Below, in pieces: positions 1 to 8,622 of a stretch of 34,552 nt of DNA. Numbering within the stretch: position 1 is the first letter of the stretch; each line of letters opens with the position of its first letter. The position numbers and the translations under genes were made by a program. The stretch covers positions 17,478 through 52,029 of the forward strand of contig PFVA01000059.1 of NCBI GenBank assembly GCA_002790365.1, read 5' to 3'. Below the pieces are notes generated by a model. The model saw only the letters and a list, made by a program, of their open reading frames with translations. It did no database searches and was not told the origin of the DNA. Origin of the DNA: Ignavibacteriales bacterium CG_4_9_14_3_um_filter_30_11. Lineage in GTDB: Bacteria; Bacteroidota; Ignavibacteria; Ignavibacteriales; Ignavibacteriaceae.

Positions 1-269
1 CAAGAAGTAAAGTCTATACAGTTGCAAAGAACCATGTTGAAAAAGGATTGGTTCATGCATACAGAGATAGAAGGTTAAAGAAAAGAACATTCCGCAGTTT
101 ATGGATTATTAGAATTAATGCAGCTGCAAGATTAAATAGTACTACTTATTCCAGACTAATACATGCTTTAAGTGTAAAAGGAATAAATATTAACAGAAAA
201 GTTCTAGCTAGTTTAGCATTAGATAATTCACAAGCTTTTACTGAATTGGTTAATTTTACTAAAAATTAA
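1..269 (+). CDS. rplT: 50S ribosomal protein L20, 5'-truncated by window edge
   Basis: Frame 3 reads [45 protein letters not shown]..., typical L20; continues upstream of the ORF-track start at 48. Confidence 0.95.
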   Translation, partial: RSKVYTVAKNHVEKGLVHAYRDRRLKKRTFRSLWIIRINAAARLNSTTYSRLIHALSVKGININRKVLASLALDNSQAFTELVNFTKN

Positions 270-272
270 TTT

Positions 273-308
273 ATGCCCCCTCATTTATAATTTGGGGGCA
301 TTATTTTA
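273..308 (+). terminator. Rho-independent terminator candidate after rplT
   Basis: 8-bp stem ATGCCCCC(273-280)/GGGGGCAT(294-301) followed by a T-rich tract; GC-rich island in AT-rich DNA. Confidence 0.7.
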
Positions 309-333
309 AATATTTTATGGATTAGGATCTAAA

Positions 334-1347
334 ATGCTTCAAGAAAAAATTAAGCTGATTAATAAGGATTTTTCTTTTGAAATTAAAAGTATTAAAGATG
401 CTAAACAACTTGATGATTTAAGAGTTAAATACTTTAGTAAAAATGGTTTAGTCCCATCTTTGTTTGCTTTACTTAAAGAAGCTACATCAAAAGAAAAACC
501 TCTTTTGGGTAAAATATTAAACGAATTTAGAACTGATTTGCAGAATCAGTTTGATAATGTCAATTCTCAACTAAATGATATAAAAAACACCAATCTTAAT
601 AAATTAGATTTAACTCTTCCTGGAGTAATAAGTAATATTGGGAGCAAGCACATTTTAACCCAAACTTTAGACGAAATTAAATTCATTTTTAAAGGAATGG
701 GATTTTCTGTTCACGAAGGACCTGAACTAGAATCTGATTATAATAATTTTGAAGCATTAAATTTTGCACAAGATCATCCTGCCAGAGATATGCAGGATAC
801 TTTTTTTGTTAGTGATGATTTTGTTTTGCGTACACACACTTCACCTGTTCAAATAAGATTAATGAAAAAACAAAAACCTCCCGTAAGAGCTATAATGCCG
901 GGTAGAGTTTATAGGAACGAAGCAGTTAGTTCAAGAAGTTATTGTATGTTCCATCAGGTAGAAGGTTTATATGTAGATACTGATGTAACTTTTGCTGAAT
1001 TAAAAGGAACATTAGCTTCCTTTGCTAAACAATTTTACGGAGATGATTTGAAATTTCGTTTCAGACCAAGTTTTTTTCCTTTTACTGAGCCAAGCGCAGA
1101 AATGGATATCACTTGTTTCATTTGTAAAGGTGATGGATGTAAAATTTGCAAACAATCCGGTTGGCTAGAAATTTTGGGCTGTGGTATGGTTGATCCAAAT
1201 GTGTTTGATAATGTTGGATATGATAATGAAAAATATACAGGGTATGCATTCGGAATGGGAATTGAAAGAATTGCCATGCTTAAATTTGGTATTACTGATA
1301 TAAGAGTTTTCTTTGAAAATGATTATAGATTTTTGAAACAGTTTTAA
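334..1347 (+). CDS. pheS: Phenylalanine--tRNA ligase alpha subunit
   Basis: Class II aaRS motifs (LLRTHTSPVQIR-like, GMGIERIAMLKFGITDIR); followed by pheT. Confidence 0.97.
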   Translation: MLQEKIKLINKDFSFEIKSIKDAKQLDDLRVKYFSKNGLVPSLFALLKEATSKEKPLLGKILNEFRTDLQNQFDNVNSQLNDIKNTNLNKLDLTLPGVISNIGSKHILTQTLDEIKFIFKGMGFSVHEGPELESDYNNFEALNFAQDHPARDMQDTFFVSDDFVLRTHTSPVQIRLMKKQKPPVRAIMPGRVYRNEAVSSRSYCMFHQVEGLYVDTDVTFAELKGTLASFAKQFYGDDLKFRFRPSFFPFTEPSAEMDITCFICKGDGCKICKQSGWLEILGCGMVDPNVFDNVGYDNEKYTGYAFGMGIERIAMLKFGITDIRVFFENDYRFLKQF

Positions 1348-1364
1348 TTTTTGGAGATTATTGT

Positions 1365-3758
1365 TTGAAGATTTCACTTAATTGGTTAAAAGAATATGTT
1401 GATATAGGGAATTTACCTGTGCCGGAACTAATATCTTTGTTAACCATGTCTGGATTAGAAGTAGAAGATTATAAAGATCAAAATGAAATTTATAAAGATT
1501 TTATTGTTGGTTTTGTAAAGGATAAGAAAAAACATCCAAATGCTGACAGACTTTCCCTTTGCACAGTATATAATGGCAAAGAAGATTTACAAGTAGTTTG
1601 TGGAGCGCCTAATGTTGACAAAGGTCAAAAAATAATTTTTGCACCAGTCGGTTCAACAATTCCTAAAGGGAACTTTGTATTAAAAAAAGCAAAGATTAGA
1701 GGAACAGAATCTTGCGGAATGATTTGCAGTGAAGATGAATTAGGGTTGGGCGATAATCACGATGGCATTTTGGTATTGGATAGTTCATTAGTAGAAGGTA
1801 CTCCCATTTGTGATGCATTAAATCTAAATGATGTATTAATTGAAATAGCAATTACTCCAAACCGACCCGATGCACTTTCACATATTGGTGTAGCAAGAGA
1901 TATTAGTGCGTTACTTGGCAAAGAATTAAAAATTCCAAAAGTAAAAAGCTCAAAAAGTATTTCCAAATTAGCTGAAATAGAAATTGAAGATAAGTTAAAC
2001 TGTCCAAGGTATTCTGCAAAAATTGTAAAAAATGTTAAAATAAATGAATCACCTGCTTGGTTAAAAAACAAAATTAAAAATATTGGATTAAGACCTATAA
2101 ATAATATTGTTGATGTGACCAATTTTGTTATGCACGAAGTAGGTCAACCATTACATGCTTTTGATTTAAACAATTTATCCAAAAAAAAAATTATTGTAAA
2201 AAGTACAAAAGAAATTTCTACATTTAAAACATTAGATTCGAAAGATAGAAAATTACCAAAAGATACTTTGATGATATGCGATGGAGAAAAACCTATTGCT
2301 ATTGCTGGAGTAATGGGTGGAGAAAATTCTGAAATTAATCTAGAAACAAAGGACATATTAATTGAAAGTGCTTATTTCAATCCATCTTCAATAAGAAAAA
2401 CTTCTAAAGCACTGGCACTAAATACAGATGCATCTTACAGATTTGAAAGAGGAACAAATCCTAATATTACAGATTTTGCTGCTATTAGAGCTGCCGAACT
2501 AATTGCAGAAGTTTCTGGTGGTAAGATTGAAGAAGGAATAATTGATAATTATCCAAATAAGATTGAACCTAAAAAATTAACTGTTCGTTTTACAAGAATA
2601 TCAAAATTATTGGGTTTTGGAATAGATAAAGAAAAAATAAAAAATATTCTTTCTGCATTAGAATTAAATATTATAAAAGAAGATAAAGATAACCTAATTG
2701 TAACTGTTCCTACTTTTAGACCTGATATTGAAAGGGAAGTTGATATAATTGAAGAAATAGCAAGAATAAATGGTTATGAAAACATTCCAACAATATCAAA
2801 AATATCTATTACTCTTGATAAAAAAACAGATGAAACAACTTTTACGGAATTAATTAAAAGCGTTGCCAATAGTTTGGGCTTTTATGAAATGATAAATAAC
2901 CCGCTTTTGAGCAAAGAAAAAGCAATGGTAATAGGAGACCCAATTATTGTTAAAAATCCACAAAATCTGGATATGGAGTATTTGAGAACTTCTTTAATCC
3001 AAGGTGGACTTAAAGTAGTTTCACATAATATTAAATTTGGAGAAAAAGATTTACAACTATATGAAGTTGGAAATGTCTTTAATAAAACCAAAAAAAATAT
3101 AAAATCATTTGACGATTTTACTGAAAAAAGTAAACTTTTATTTATAGTTACTGGTAAATCTACTAAAAAGGAATGGAATGTTAATGAAAGTGGATATGAT
3201 TTTTATAAATTAAAGGGTTTCTTAAATAGTTTTGAAAGAAAAATTTTTCTTGACAATGTTTTAAATGATTCCTATAATGCACATGAAAGTAATTTTTACG
3301 ATAATTATTTTCAAAAAAATTATAAAGGTAAAAAAATTGGAGAAGGAGGAAAGTTAAATAAAAAAATACTGGAACAATTTGATATCTCGCAAGATGTTTT
3401 TTTGTTTGAGTATGATCTGGAATATTTAAAAGATATAGCTCCGGATAAAAAATATTATATTGAACCATTAAAATTTCCTAAAATATATAGAGATTTTGCT
3501 TTTATATTTGATAAGGAAATTATATATAATTCAGTAATTGAATTTATAAGTAAAAATAGTTCTGAATTATCAAAATCTGTTCGTATATTTGATTTGTTCG
3601 AAAACGAATCATTAGGGAAAAATAAAAAAAGTTTGGCGTTTGCATTGGAATATTATTCAAAAGACAGAACGCTGACTGAAGAAGAAGTTGAAAAAGATTT
3701 CCGCAGTATTATTGCTGCAGTAACTAAAAAATTTGATGCACAATTAAGAGGAAACTAA
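1365..3758 (+). CDS. pheT: Phenylalanine--tRNA ligase beta subunit (TTG start)
   Basis: MKISLNWLKEYVD N-terminus, tRNA-binding domain, B3/4, B5 and anticodon-binding domains; adjacent to pheS. Confidence 0.97.
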   Translation: MKISLNWLKEYVDIGNLPVPELISLLTMSGLEVEDYKDQNEIYKDFIVGFVKDKKKHPNADRLSLCTVYNGKEDLQVVCGAPNVDKGQKIIFAPVGSTIPKGNFVLKKAKIRGTESCGMICSEDELGLGDNHDGILVLDSSLVEGTPICDALNLNDVLIEIAITPNRPDALSHIGVARDISALLGKELKIPKVKSSKSISKLAEIEIEDKLNCPRYSAKIVKNVKINESPAWLKNKIKNIGLRPINNIVDVTNFVMHEVGQPLHAFDLNNLSKKKIIVKSTKEISTFKTLDSKDRKLPKDTLMICDGEKPIAIAGVMGGENSEINLETKDILIESAYFNPSSIRKTSKALALNTDASYRFERGTNPNITDFAAIRAAELIAEVSGGKIEEGIIDNYPNKIEPKKLTVRFTRISKLLGFGIDKEKIKNILSALELNIIKEDKDNLIVTVPTFRPDIEREVDIIEEIARINGYENIPTISKISITLDKKTDETTFTELIKSVANSLGFYEMINNPLLSKEKAMVIGDPIIVKNPQNLDMEYLRTSLIQGGLKVVSHNIKFGEKDLQLYEVGNVFNKTKKNIKSFDDFTEKSKLLFIVTGKSTKKEWNVNESGYDFYKLKGFLNSFERKIFLDNVLNDSYNAHESNFYDNYFQKNYKGKKIGEGGKLNKKILEQFDISQDVFLFEYDLEYLKDIAPDKKYYIEPLKFPKIYRDFAFIFDKEIIYNSVIEFISKNSSELSKSVRIFDLFENESLGKNKKSLAFALEYYSKDRTLTEEEVEKDFRSIIAAVTKKFDAQLRGN

Positions 3759-4073
3759 TTGTCAGAATATTCAAAATCAGAAACTTTATTAAATGACTTG
3801 AACTCAATAGAAACCCAGGTTTCTATTCTTGTTTCAAATTGTAGTGACCTTACTACTAGAAATTCAGATATTGAAAAGAAATTAGATAGTGCACAAAAGT
3901 TAATTTCAGATTTAAACCAAAAGATTAAAAATCTTGAGTTGGAATTATCTGAAATTAAAAAAGAAAAAGATAATAGGTCCTTGTTTAATTCAATTTCACA
4001 AACAGAAAGAGCAAATTTAAAAAATAAATTACAGAATTTGCTTACAAGGATTGATTATCATATTAGTTCTTAA
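3759..4073 (+). CDS. Coiled-coil protein, possibly ZapB-like (TTG start)
   Basis: 104 aa heptad-like K/E/L-rich sequence directly between pheT and zapA. Confidence 0.6.
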   Translation: MSEYSKSETLLNDLNSIETQVSILVSNCSDLTTRNSDIEKKLDSAQKLISDLNQKIKNLELELSEIKKEKDNRSLFNSISQTERANLKNKLQNLLTRIDYHISS

Positions 4074-4109
4074 TTTAATTATTAAGGATTATTGAAGGAT
4101 TAGATATTT

Positions 4110-4406
4110 ATGGCAGATAAAAAGAAGCTAAAAGTAAAAATATTTGATACGGAATATTCTCTCTTAGTAGAAAACGAAGATATAGCCAAAGAACTAGCTA
4201 TTTATGTAAATAAGGTCATGGAAGAAACAAAAGAAGAACTTCCTGATCAACCGGCACAAACAATTGCAATTATTGCTTGTTTAAATATTGCTTATGATTT
4301 GTTCCTTGAGAAAAATAAAAATCGAGAATTCCTTATCCAAGCTTCTGACATAGTAAAGAAAATAAAATTAAACCTTTACGAACCCGAAATATCCAACCCA
4401 TCATAA
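4110..4406 (+). CDS. zapA: Cell division protein ZapA
   Basis: 98 aa with KLKVKIFDTEYSLLVENEDIAKELAIYVNKVMEE and IAIIACLNIAYDLF, ZapA family. Confidence 0.88.
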   Translation: MADKKKLKVKIFDTEYSLLVENEDIAKELAIYVNKVMEETKEELPDQPAQTIAIIACLNIAYDLFLEKNKNREFLIQASDIVKKIKLNLYEPEISNPS

Positions 4407-4407
4407 T
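4402..4407 (+). promoter_or_regulatory. -10-like element (CATAAT) for the downstream structured RNA
   Basis: CATAAT (5/6 to TATAAT) overlaps the zapA stop and lies ~5 nt before the P1 stem start; no good -35 at 17-18 nt. Confidence 0.35.
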
Positions 4408-4411
4408 CTTA

Positions 4412-4613
4412 TCCGCTCTGTCAGTCCTTAATATATGAAAAACTAACTTTCATACATAGGGAGTTTGACTTACGGCGTCTATTGCAGGCCTCAACTTTCA
4501 TTTATTTGAAAGATTACATTTTTATGTAACAGTGGAAGCAAAAAGCGTTCGAGCTGATTCCCACATTGACTTAATAGGGTTTTTCCTTATTAAAATTGAC
4601 TGGCAGAAGCGGA
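4412..4613 (+). ncRNA. Structured RNA, candidate 6S RNA
   Basis: Closing stem TCCGCT-CTG-TCAGTC (4412-4426) / GACTGG-CAG-a-AGCGGA (4598-4613); rod-extending helices TTAATA(4428-4433)/TATTAA(4588-4593) and GAAAAAC(4437-4443)/GTTTTTC(4579-4585); ~200 nt; downstream of zapA as ssrS is in proteobacteria. Confidence 0.6.
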
Positions 4614-4638
4614 ATTTAAAAAATATATGGAGGTAAAT

Positions 4639-6213
4639 ATGGCAATTACAGAGAATCTGGTGTTTATGATAGGGGCATTGGTTGTAATAATTTTATTATT
4701 CTTTTATTTGGGGTGGTTACTTAATTCAAAAGTTGGTAAAAGAAGTATTTCAACTGCAGAAGAAAAAGCAAAACAAATTTTAAATGATGCTGATAAAGAA
4801 GCTAATAATCTTAAAAGAGAAAAACTTTTAGAAGTTAAAGATGAATGGTACAAAAAGAAAAGTGAATTTGATAAAGAGGTTGTAAATAAAAGGAATAAAT
4901 TCTCTACTCTTGAAAAACAATTTAGTAGTAGAGAAGAAAATATCGAGAAAAAATTTGACCTTGTTCTAAAGAAAGAAAAAGAAGCCAAAGATTTTGAAAA
5001 GCAATTACAAAATCAAAAAGTTGAAATTGAAAAAAGAATTGAAACTATTAAAAAATTAGAAAATGAGCAGAATGAAAAGCTAGAAAAAATAGCAGGACTA
5101 AGTAAAGATGAAGCTAAATCTATGCTTGTTGAAAACTTAATTAAAGATGCAAAAATTGATGCTTTTCAAACTATAAAAGAGTTACACGAACAAGCTAAGA
5201 ACGAAGCAAAGAGAGATGCTCAAAAAATAATTGTTCAAGCAATACAAAGAACAGCGGCTGACCATTCGATAGAGACTACAGTTTCTGTTGTCCAAATTCA
5301 AAGCGATGACATGAAAGGCAGAATAATTGGGAAAGAAGGAAGAAATATTAGAGCTTTTGAAGCAGCAACTGGTGTGGATGTTATTGTTGATGATACACCT
5401 GAGGCAGTTATACTTTCTTCATTCGATCAATTCAGGAGAGAAGTAGCAAGAGTATCATTAGAAAGATTAATTGCTGACGGTAGAATTCATCCAACTAGAA
5501 TTGAAGAGGTTGTAGAAAAAGTTAAAGCTGAATTGGAAGAAGAATTAGTTAGAGATGGAGAAAATACTGTTCTCCAATTGGGTTTGCATAACATGCATCC
5601 AGAATTAACAAAACATATCGGCAGGATGAGATACCGTTCAAGTTACGGACAAAACTTATTGCAACACAGTGTTGAAGTCGCTTATTTAACAGGCATTATG
5701 GCTGCTGAAATTGGATTGGATGTAAATCTAGCTAAACGAGCAGGTTTATTACACGATATTGGTAAAACTGTTGATAAAAGTATTGAAGGTCCTCACGCAT
5801 TAATCGGATATGATCTTACTAAAAAATATAAAGAGAATCCAATTGTTTCTAATGCAGTTGGTTCTCATCACGAAGATATAGAAATGGAACACCCAATTGC
5901 GCCTTTGGTTCAAGCAGCTGATGCTATTAGCGGTGCAAGGCCAGGTGCAAGACGCGAACCTTTAGAAGGTTATGTAAAAAGACTAGAAACATTGGAAGAA
6001 TTGGCAAAATCATTTGACGGTGTTGCTAAAACATATGCAATCCAAGCTGGAAGGGAGGTAAGAGTAGTTGTTGAACAAGATAAAGTTGACGATACACTTG
6101 CAGATAAATTAGCACACGATATTGCAGATAAAATACAAGAAGAGATGGAATATCCTGGCCAAATAAAAGTAACTGTAATAAGAGAAGTAAGAAAAGTTAG
6201 TTATGCCAAATAA
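4639..6213 (+). CDS. rny: Ribonuclease Y
   Basis: N-terminal TM, long coiled coil, KH (GRIIGKEGRNIRAFE), HD domain (LLHDIGK). SD GGAGG at 4629-4633 favours ATG 4639 over the ORF-track start 4627. Confidence 0.95.
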   Translation: MAITENLVFMIGALVVIILLFFYLGWLLNSKVGKRSISTAEEKAKQILNDADKEANNLKREKLLEVKDEWYKKKSEFDKEVVNKRNKFSTLEKQFSSREENIEKKFDLVLKKEKEAKDFEKQLQNQKVEIEKRIETIKKLENEQNEKLEKIAGLSKDEAKSMLVENLIKDAKIDAFQTIKELHEQAKNEAKRDAQKIIVQAIQRTAADHSIETTVSVVQIQSDDMKGRIIGKEGRNIRAFEAATGVDVIVDDTPEAVILSSFDQFRREVARVSLERLIADGRIHPTRIEEVVEKVKAELEEELVRDGENTVLQLGLHNMHPELTKHIGRMRYRSSYGQNLLQHSVEVAYLTGIMAAEIGLDVNLAKRAGLLHDIGKTVDKSIEGPHALIGYDLTKKYKENPIVSNAVGSHHEDIEMEHPIAPLVQAADAISGARPGARREPLEGYVKRLETLEELAKSFDGVAKTYAIQAGREVRVVVEQDKVDDTLADKLAHDIADKIQEEMEYPGQIKVTVIREVRKVSYAK

Positions 6214-6811
6214 TTTTCTTAAAATAGGCATAACAGGTAATATTGGTTCAGGTAAATCTACTTTTAGTAGTTATTTGTTATCCAAAGGATTCAAAGTATT
6301 TAATGCTGATGATATTGCTAAAGATATATTATCAAATGATAAGGATGTAAAAAAAAGAATCATCCAAGAATTTGGTGAAGAAACTTTTACAGGTAATTCA
6401 TTAAATAAAAAATATCTTGCAGACAAAATATTTTCTGATCCTCAAAAGGTACTACTCATAAATTCCATATTACATCCCAAAGTTTTTGAAAAGCTAGAAG
6501 AGCAATTCAATTCTATTAATACAAACGATAAAATTGTTTTTGTGGAAACAGCACTAATTTATGAAGCTGAAATGGAAGTCTTTTTTGATTTTGTTGTACT
6601 GATATCTTCTGAATTAGAAAACAGATTTAAGAGGAAAGAAAAAAGTAAGAGATATACTTTTGAAGATTTTAATAATAGAGAACAAAATCAAATTAAGGAA
6701 GAAGAGAAAAGCAAAAGAGCAGATTTTGAATTTAAAAATAACGGCAGTTTAAAAGAACTTGAACAAAAAGCTGAACTTTTATTAACAATGCTAAAGGGGA
6801 TTTCCAATTAA
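6203..6811 (+). CDS. coaE: Dephospho-CoA kinase
   Basis: P-loop GITGNIGSGKSTFSSYL, NADDIAK; overlaps rny end by 11 bp. Confidence 0.93.
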   Translation: MPNNFLKIGITGNIGSGKSTFSSYLLSKGFKVFNADDIAKDILSNDKDVKKRIIQEFGEETFTGNSLNKKYLADKIFSDPQKVLLINSILHPKVFEKLEEQFNSINTNDKIVFVETALIYEAEMEVFFDFVVLISSELENRFKRKEKSKRYTFEDFNNREQNQIKEEEKSKRADFEFKNNGSLKELEQKAELLLTMLKGISN

Positions 6812-6812
6812 A

Positions 6813-7646
6813 ATGAATTTTATTGCGATCCAGGGAGAGAAAGGTTCATATAGTGAAATTGCTGCAAAAAATTATTTTGGAAAGAAAATAAAAATATCAG
6901 CTTCTTACTCTTTCAAAGAAGTTTTTGATAAAGTTAAAAAGAGAAAAGTTAGTTTCGGTTTAATTCCTATAGAAAATTCTATTTATGGTAGTATCTTAGA
7001 TTCTTTTGATTTGCTTCAAAAGAATTCTATCAAAATTGTTGGAGAGATAAATTTACAAATAAGCCATTATTTGCTTTCCAATAAAAAATATAAACTAACT
7101 CAGATAAAAAATATTTATTCTCATCCACAGGCATTGGCTCAATGTTCTTGTCTATTAAATTCATTAAAAAAAATAAAAATAGTACCAAGCTATGATACAG
7201 CAGGTTCAGCAAAAAAACTCAAATTAGAAAAAGAAGATAATGCAGCTGTGATTGCCAGTAAAGAATCAGCTAAAATTTATGGATTAAAAATTATAAAACC
7301 TAAAATTCAAAATAATAAGAAAAATTTTACAAGGTTTTTAGTGATTGCAAATAAACCACAAATTTCAAAAATTAAAAATCCCAAATCATCGATCAGTATT
7401 GAATTGAAAAGTATTCCAGGTGCTTTATTCAAAACATTAAGTGTTTTTGCATTAAGGGATATTGATCTGGTTAAAATAGAATCTAGACCTCTACCAGATA
7501 AACCATTTCAATATTTATTTTATATAGACTTTATTGGAAACCTAAAAGATTTAAAGATTAAACAAGCAATAAATCATCTCAAAGAAGTTTCTACTAATAT
7601 AAAATTGTATGGTTCATATGAATTTGGAAAATTTATCACTAATTAG
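6813..7646 (+). CDS. pheA: Prephenate dehydratase with C-terminal ACT domain
   Basis: AIQGEKGSYSEIAA, GLIPIENSIYGSI, YSHPQALAQC, ESRPLPDKPFQYLFYIDF. Confidence 0.92.
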   Translation: MNFIAIQGEKGSYSEIAAKNYFGKKIKISASYSFKEVFDKVKKRKVSFGLIPIENSIYGSILDSFDLLQKNSIKIVGEINLQISHYLLSNKKYKLTQIKNIYSHPQALAQCSCLLNSLKKIKIVPSYDTAGSAKKLKLEKEDNAAVIASKESAKIYGLKIIKPKIQNNKKNFTRFLVIANKPQISKIKNPKSSISIELKSIPGALFKTLSVFALRDIDLVKIESRPLPDKPFQYLFYIDFIGNLKDLKIKQAINHLKEVSTNIKLYGSYEFGKFITN

Positions 7647-7687
7647 TAAAATTAAATTCTTTTGATAAAATAACTAGTAAATTTAAT

Positions 7688-7705
7688 TTTAGTTTATAAA
7701 CTAAA
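7688..7705. repeat. 18-bp perfect palindrome TTTAGTTTATAAACTAAA
   Basis: Direct reading; ends where the SD of the next CDS begins. Confidence 0.8.
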
Positions 7706-7716
7706 GGAGAAAAAAA

Positions 7717-8622
7717 CTGAATCCGTTTAATGAAATAATTGTAAAAATTGTACAATTGATGCCTAAAAAATTAGTATGGAAATTTTCCAAAAAATATATT
7801 GCCGGAGAAACTTTACAAGATGCAGTCAGCTTAGTAAAAAATCTAAATAGCATAGGAATTCTTGCAACAATTGATGTTCTGGGGGAAGCTGTCACCAATA
7901 AAAGTGAAGCAATTGAATCAAAAGTTGAAGCAAGTAAAGTAATTGATAAAATTATAATTGAGAATTTAAATGCAAATCTTTCTATTAAACCAACTCAAAT
8001 GGGATTGAGCATTGATAGTGATTTTGCCTACGAGCAAATTTCTGAATTAGTAGGAAAATTGGTAAAGGTAAATAATTTCCTTCGTTTGGATATGGAAGAT
8101 TCACCTTATACAACTTTGACTATAGATTTATTAAAAAAATTAAGAGAAAAATATAATCAAGATTCTGTTGGGATTGTTATCCAATCTTATTTAAAAAGAA
8201 GTTTAGGTGATGTGAAAGAACTGAATAAAATTAATACAAATTATAGATTGTGTAAGGGAATTTATGTTGAGCCTTCTGAAATTGCATATAAAGAAAAAGA
8301 TATTATTAGAAATAATTATTTGACACTTCTGGAGGAAATGATAAAATCAGGTAATTATGTTGGCATAGCTACACACGATGAATATCTTATAGATGAAGCT
8401 TATAAATTAATTGATAAATATAAATTAGGTGAAGATAAATTTGAATTTCAAATGTTATTAGGTGTAAGAGAAGATTTAAGAGATAAGATTTTAAAAGACG
8501 GATATAAAATAAGAATTTATGTTCCTTATGGAGTTCATTGGTATAAATATTCTATTAGAAGACTAAAAGAAAACCCAGCAATTGCCGGTTATATTTTTAA
8601 GAATTTATTTTCGTTTAAATAA
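7717..8622 (+). CDS. Proline dehydrogenase (monofunctional PRODH); likely CTG start
   Basis: PRODH TIM-barrel motifs (DMEDSPYTTLTIDLL, RLCKGIYVEP, GIATHDE, FEFQMLLGVRED, VPYG). In-frame CTG at 7717 has SD AGGAG 7705-7709 and adds LNPFNEIIVKIVQ; track start is TTG 7756. Confidence 0.88.
   Translation: MNPFNEIIVKIVQLMPKKLVWKFSKKYIAGETLQDAVSLVKNLNSIGILATIDVLGEAVTNKSEAIESKVEASKVIDKIIIENLNANLSIKPTQMGLSIDSDFAYEQISELVGKLVKVNNFLRLDMEDSPYTTLTIDLLKKLREKYNQDSVGIVIQSYLKRSLGDVKELNKINTNYRLCKGIYVEPSEIAYKEKDIIRNNYLTLLEEMIKSGNYVGIATHDEYLIDEAYKLIDKYKLGEDKFEFQMLLGVREDLRDKILKDGYKIRIYVPYGVHWYKYSIRRLKENPAIAGYIFKNLFSFK

Noticed and set aside
48-269. ORF-track start at 48 for L20
   Set aside because: L20 homology continues in frame to the window edge, so 48 is not the true start
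1035-3468. Minus-strand ORFs opposite pheS/pheT (1035-1277, 1165-1377, 1757-2122, 2144-2356, 2882-3091, 3181-3468)
   Set aside because: Fully antisense to clear housekeeping genes, low-complexity F/S/I/L-rich translations, no recognisable domain
4704-4988. Minus-strand 94-aa ORF opposite rny coiled coil
   Set aside because: Shadow of K/E-rich coiled-coil codons; Ser/Phe/Leu low-complexity translation
7701-7898. Minus-strand 65-aa ORF over the PRODH start
   Set aside because: Antisense to PRODH and no family resemblance
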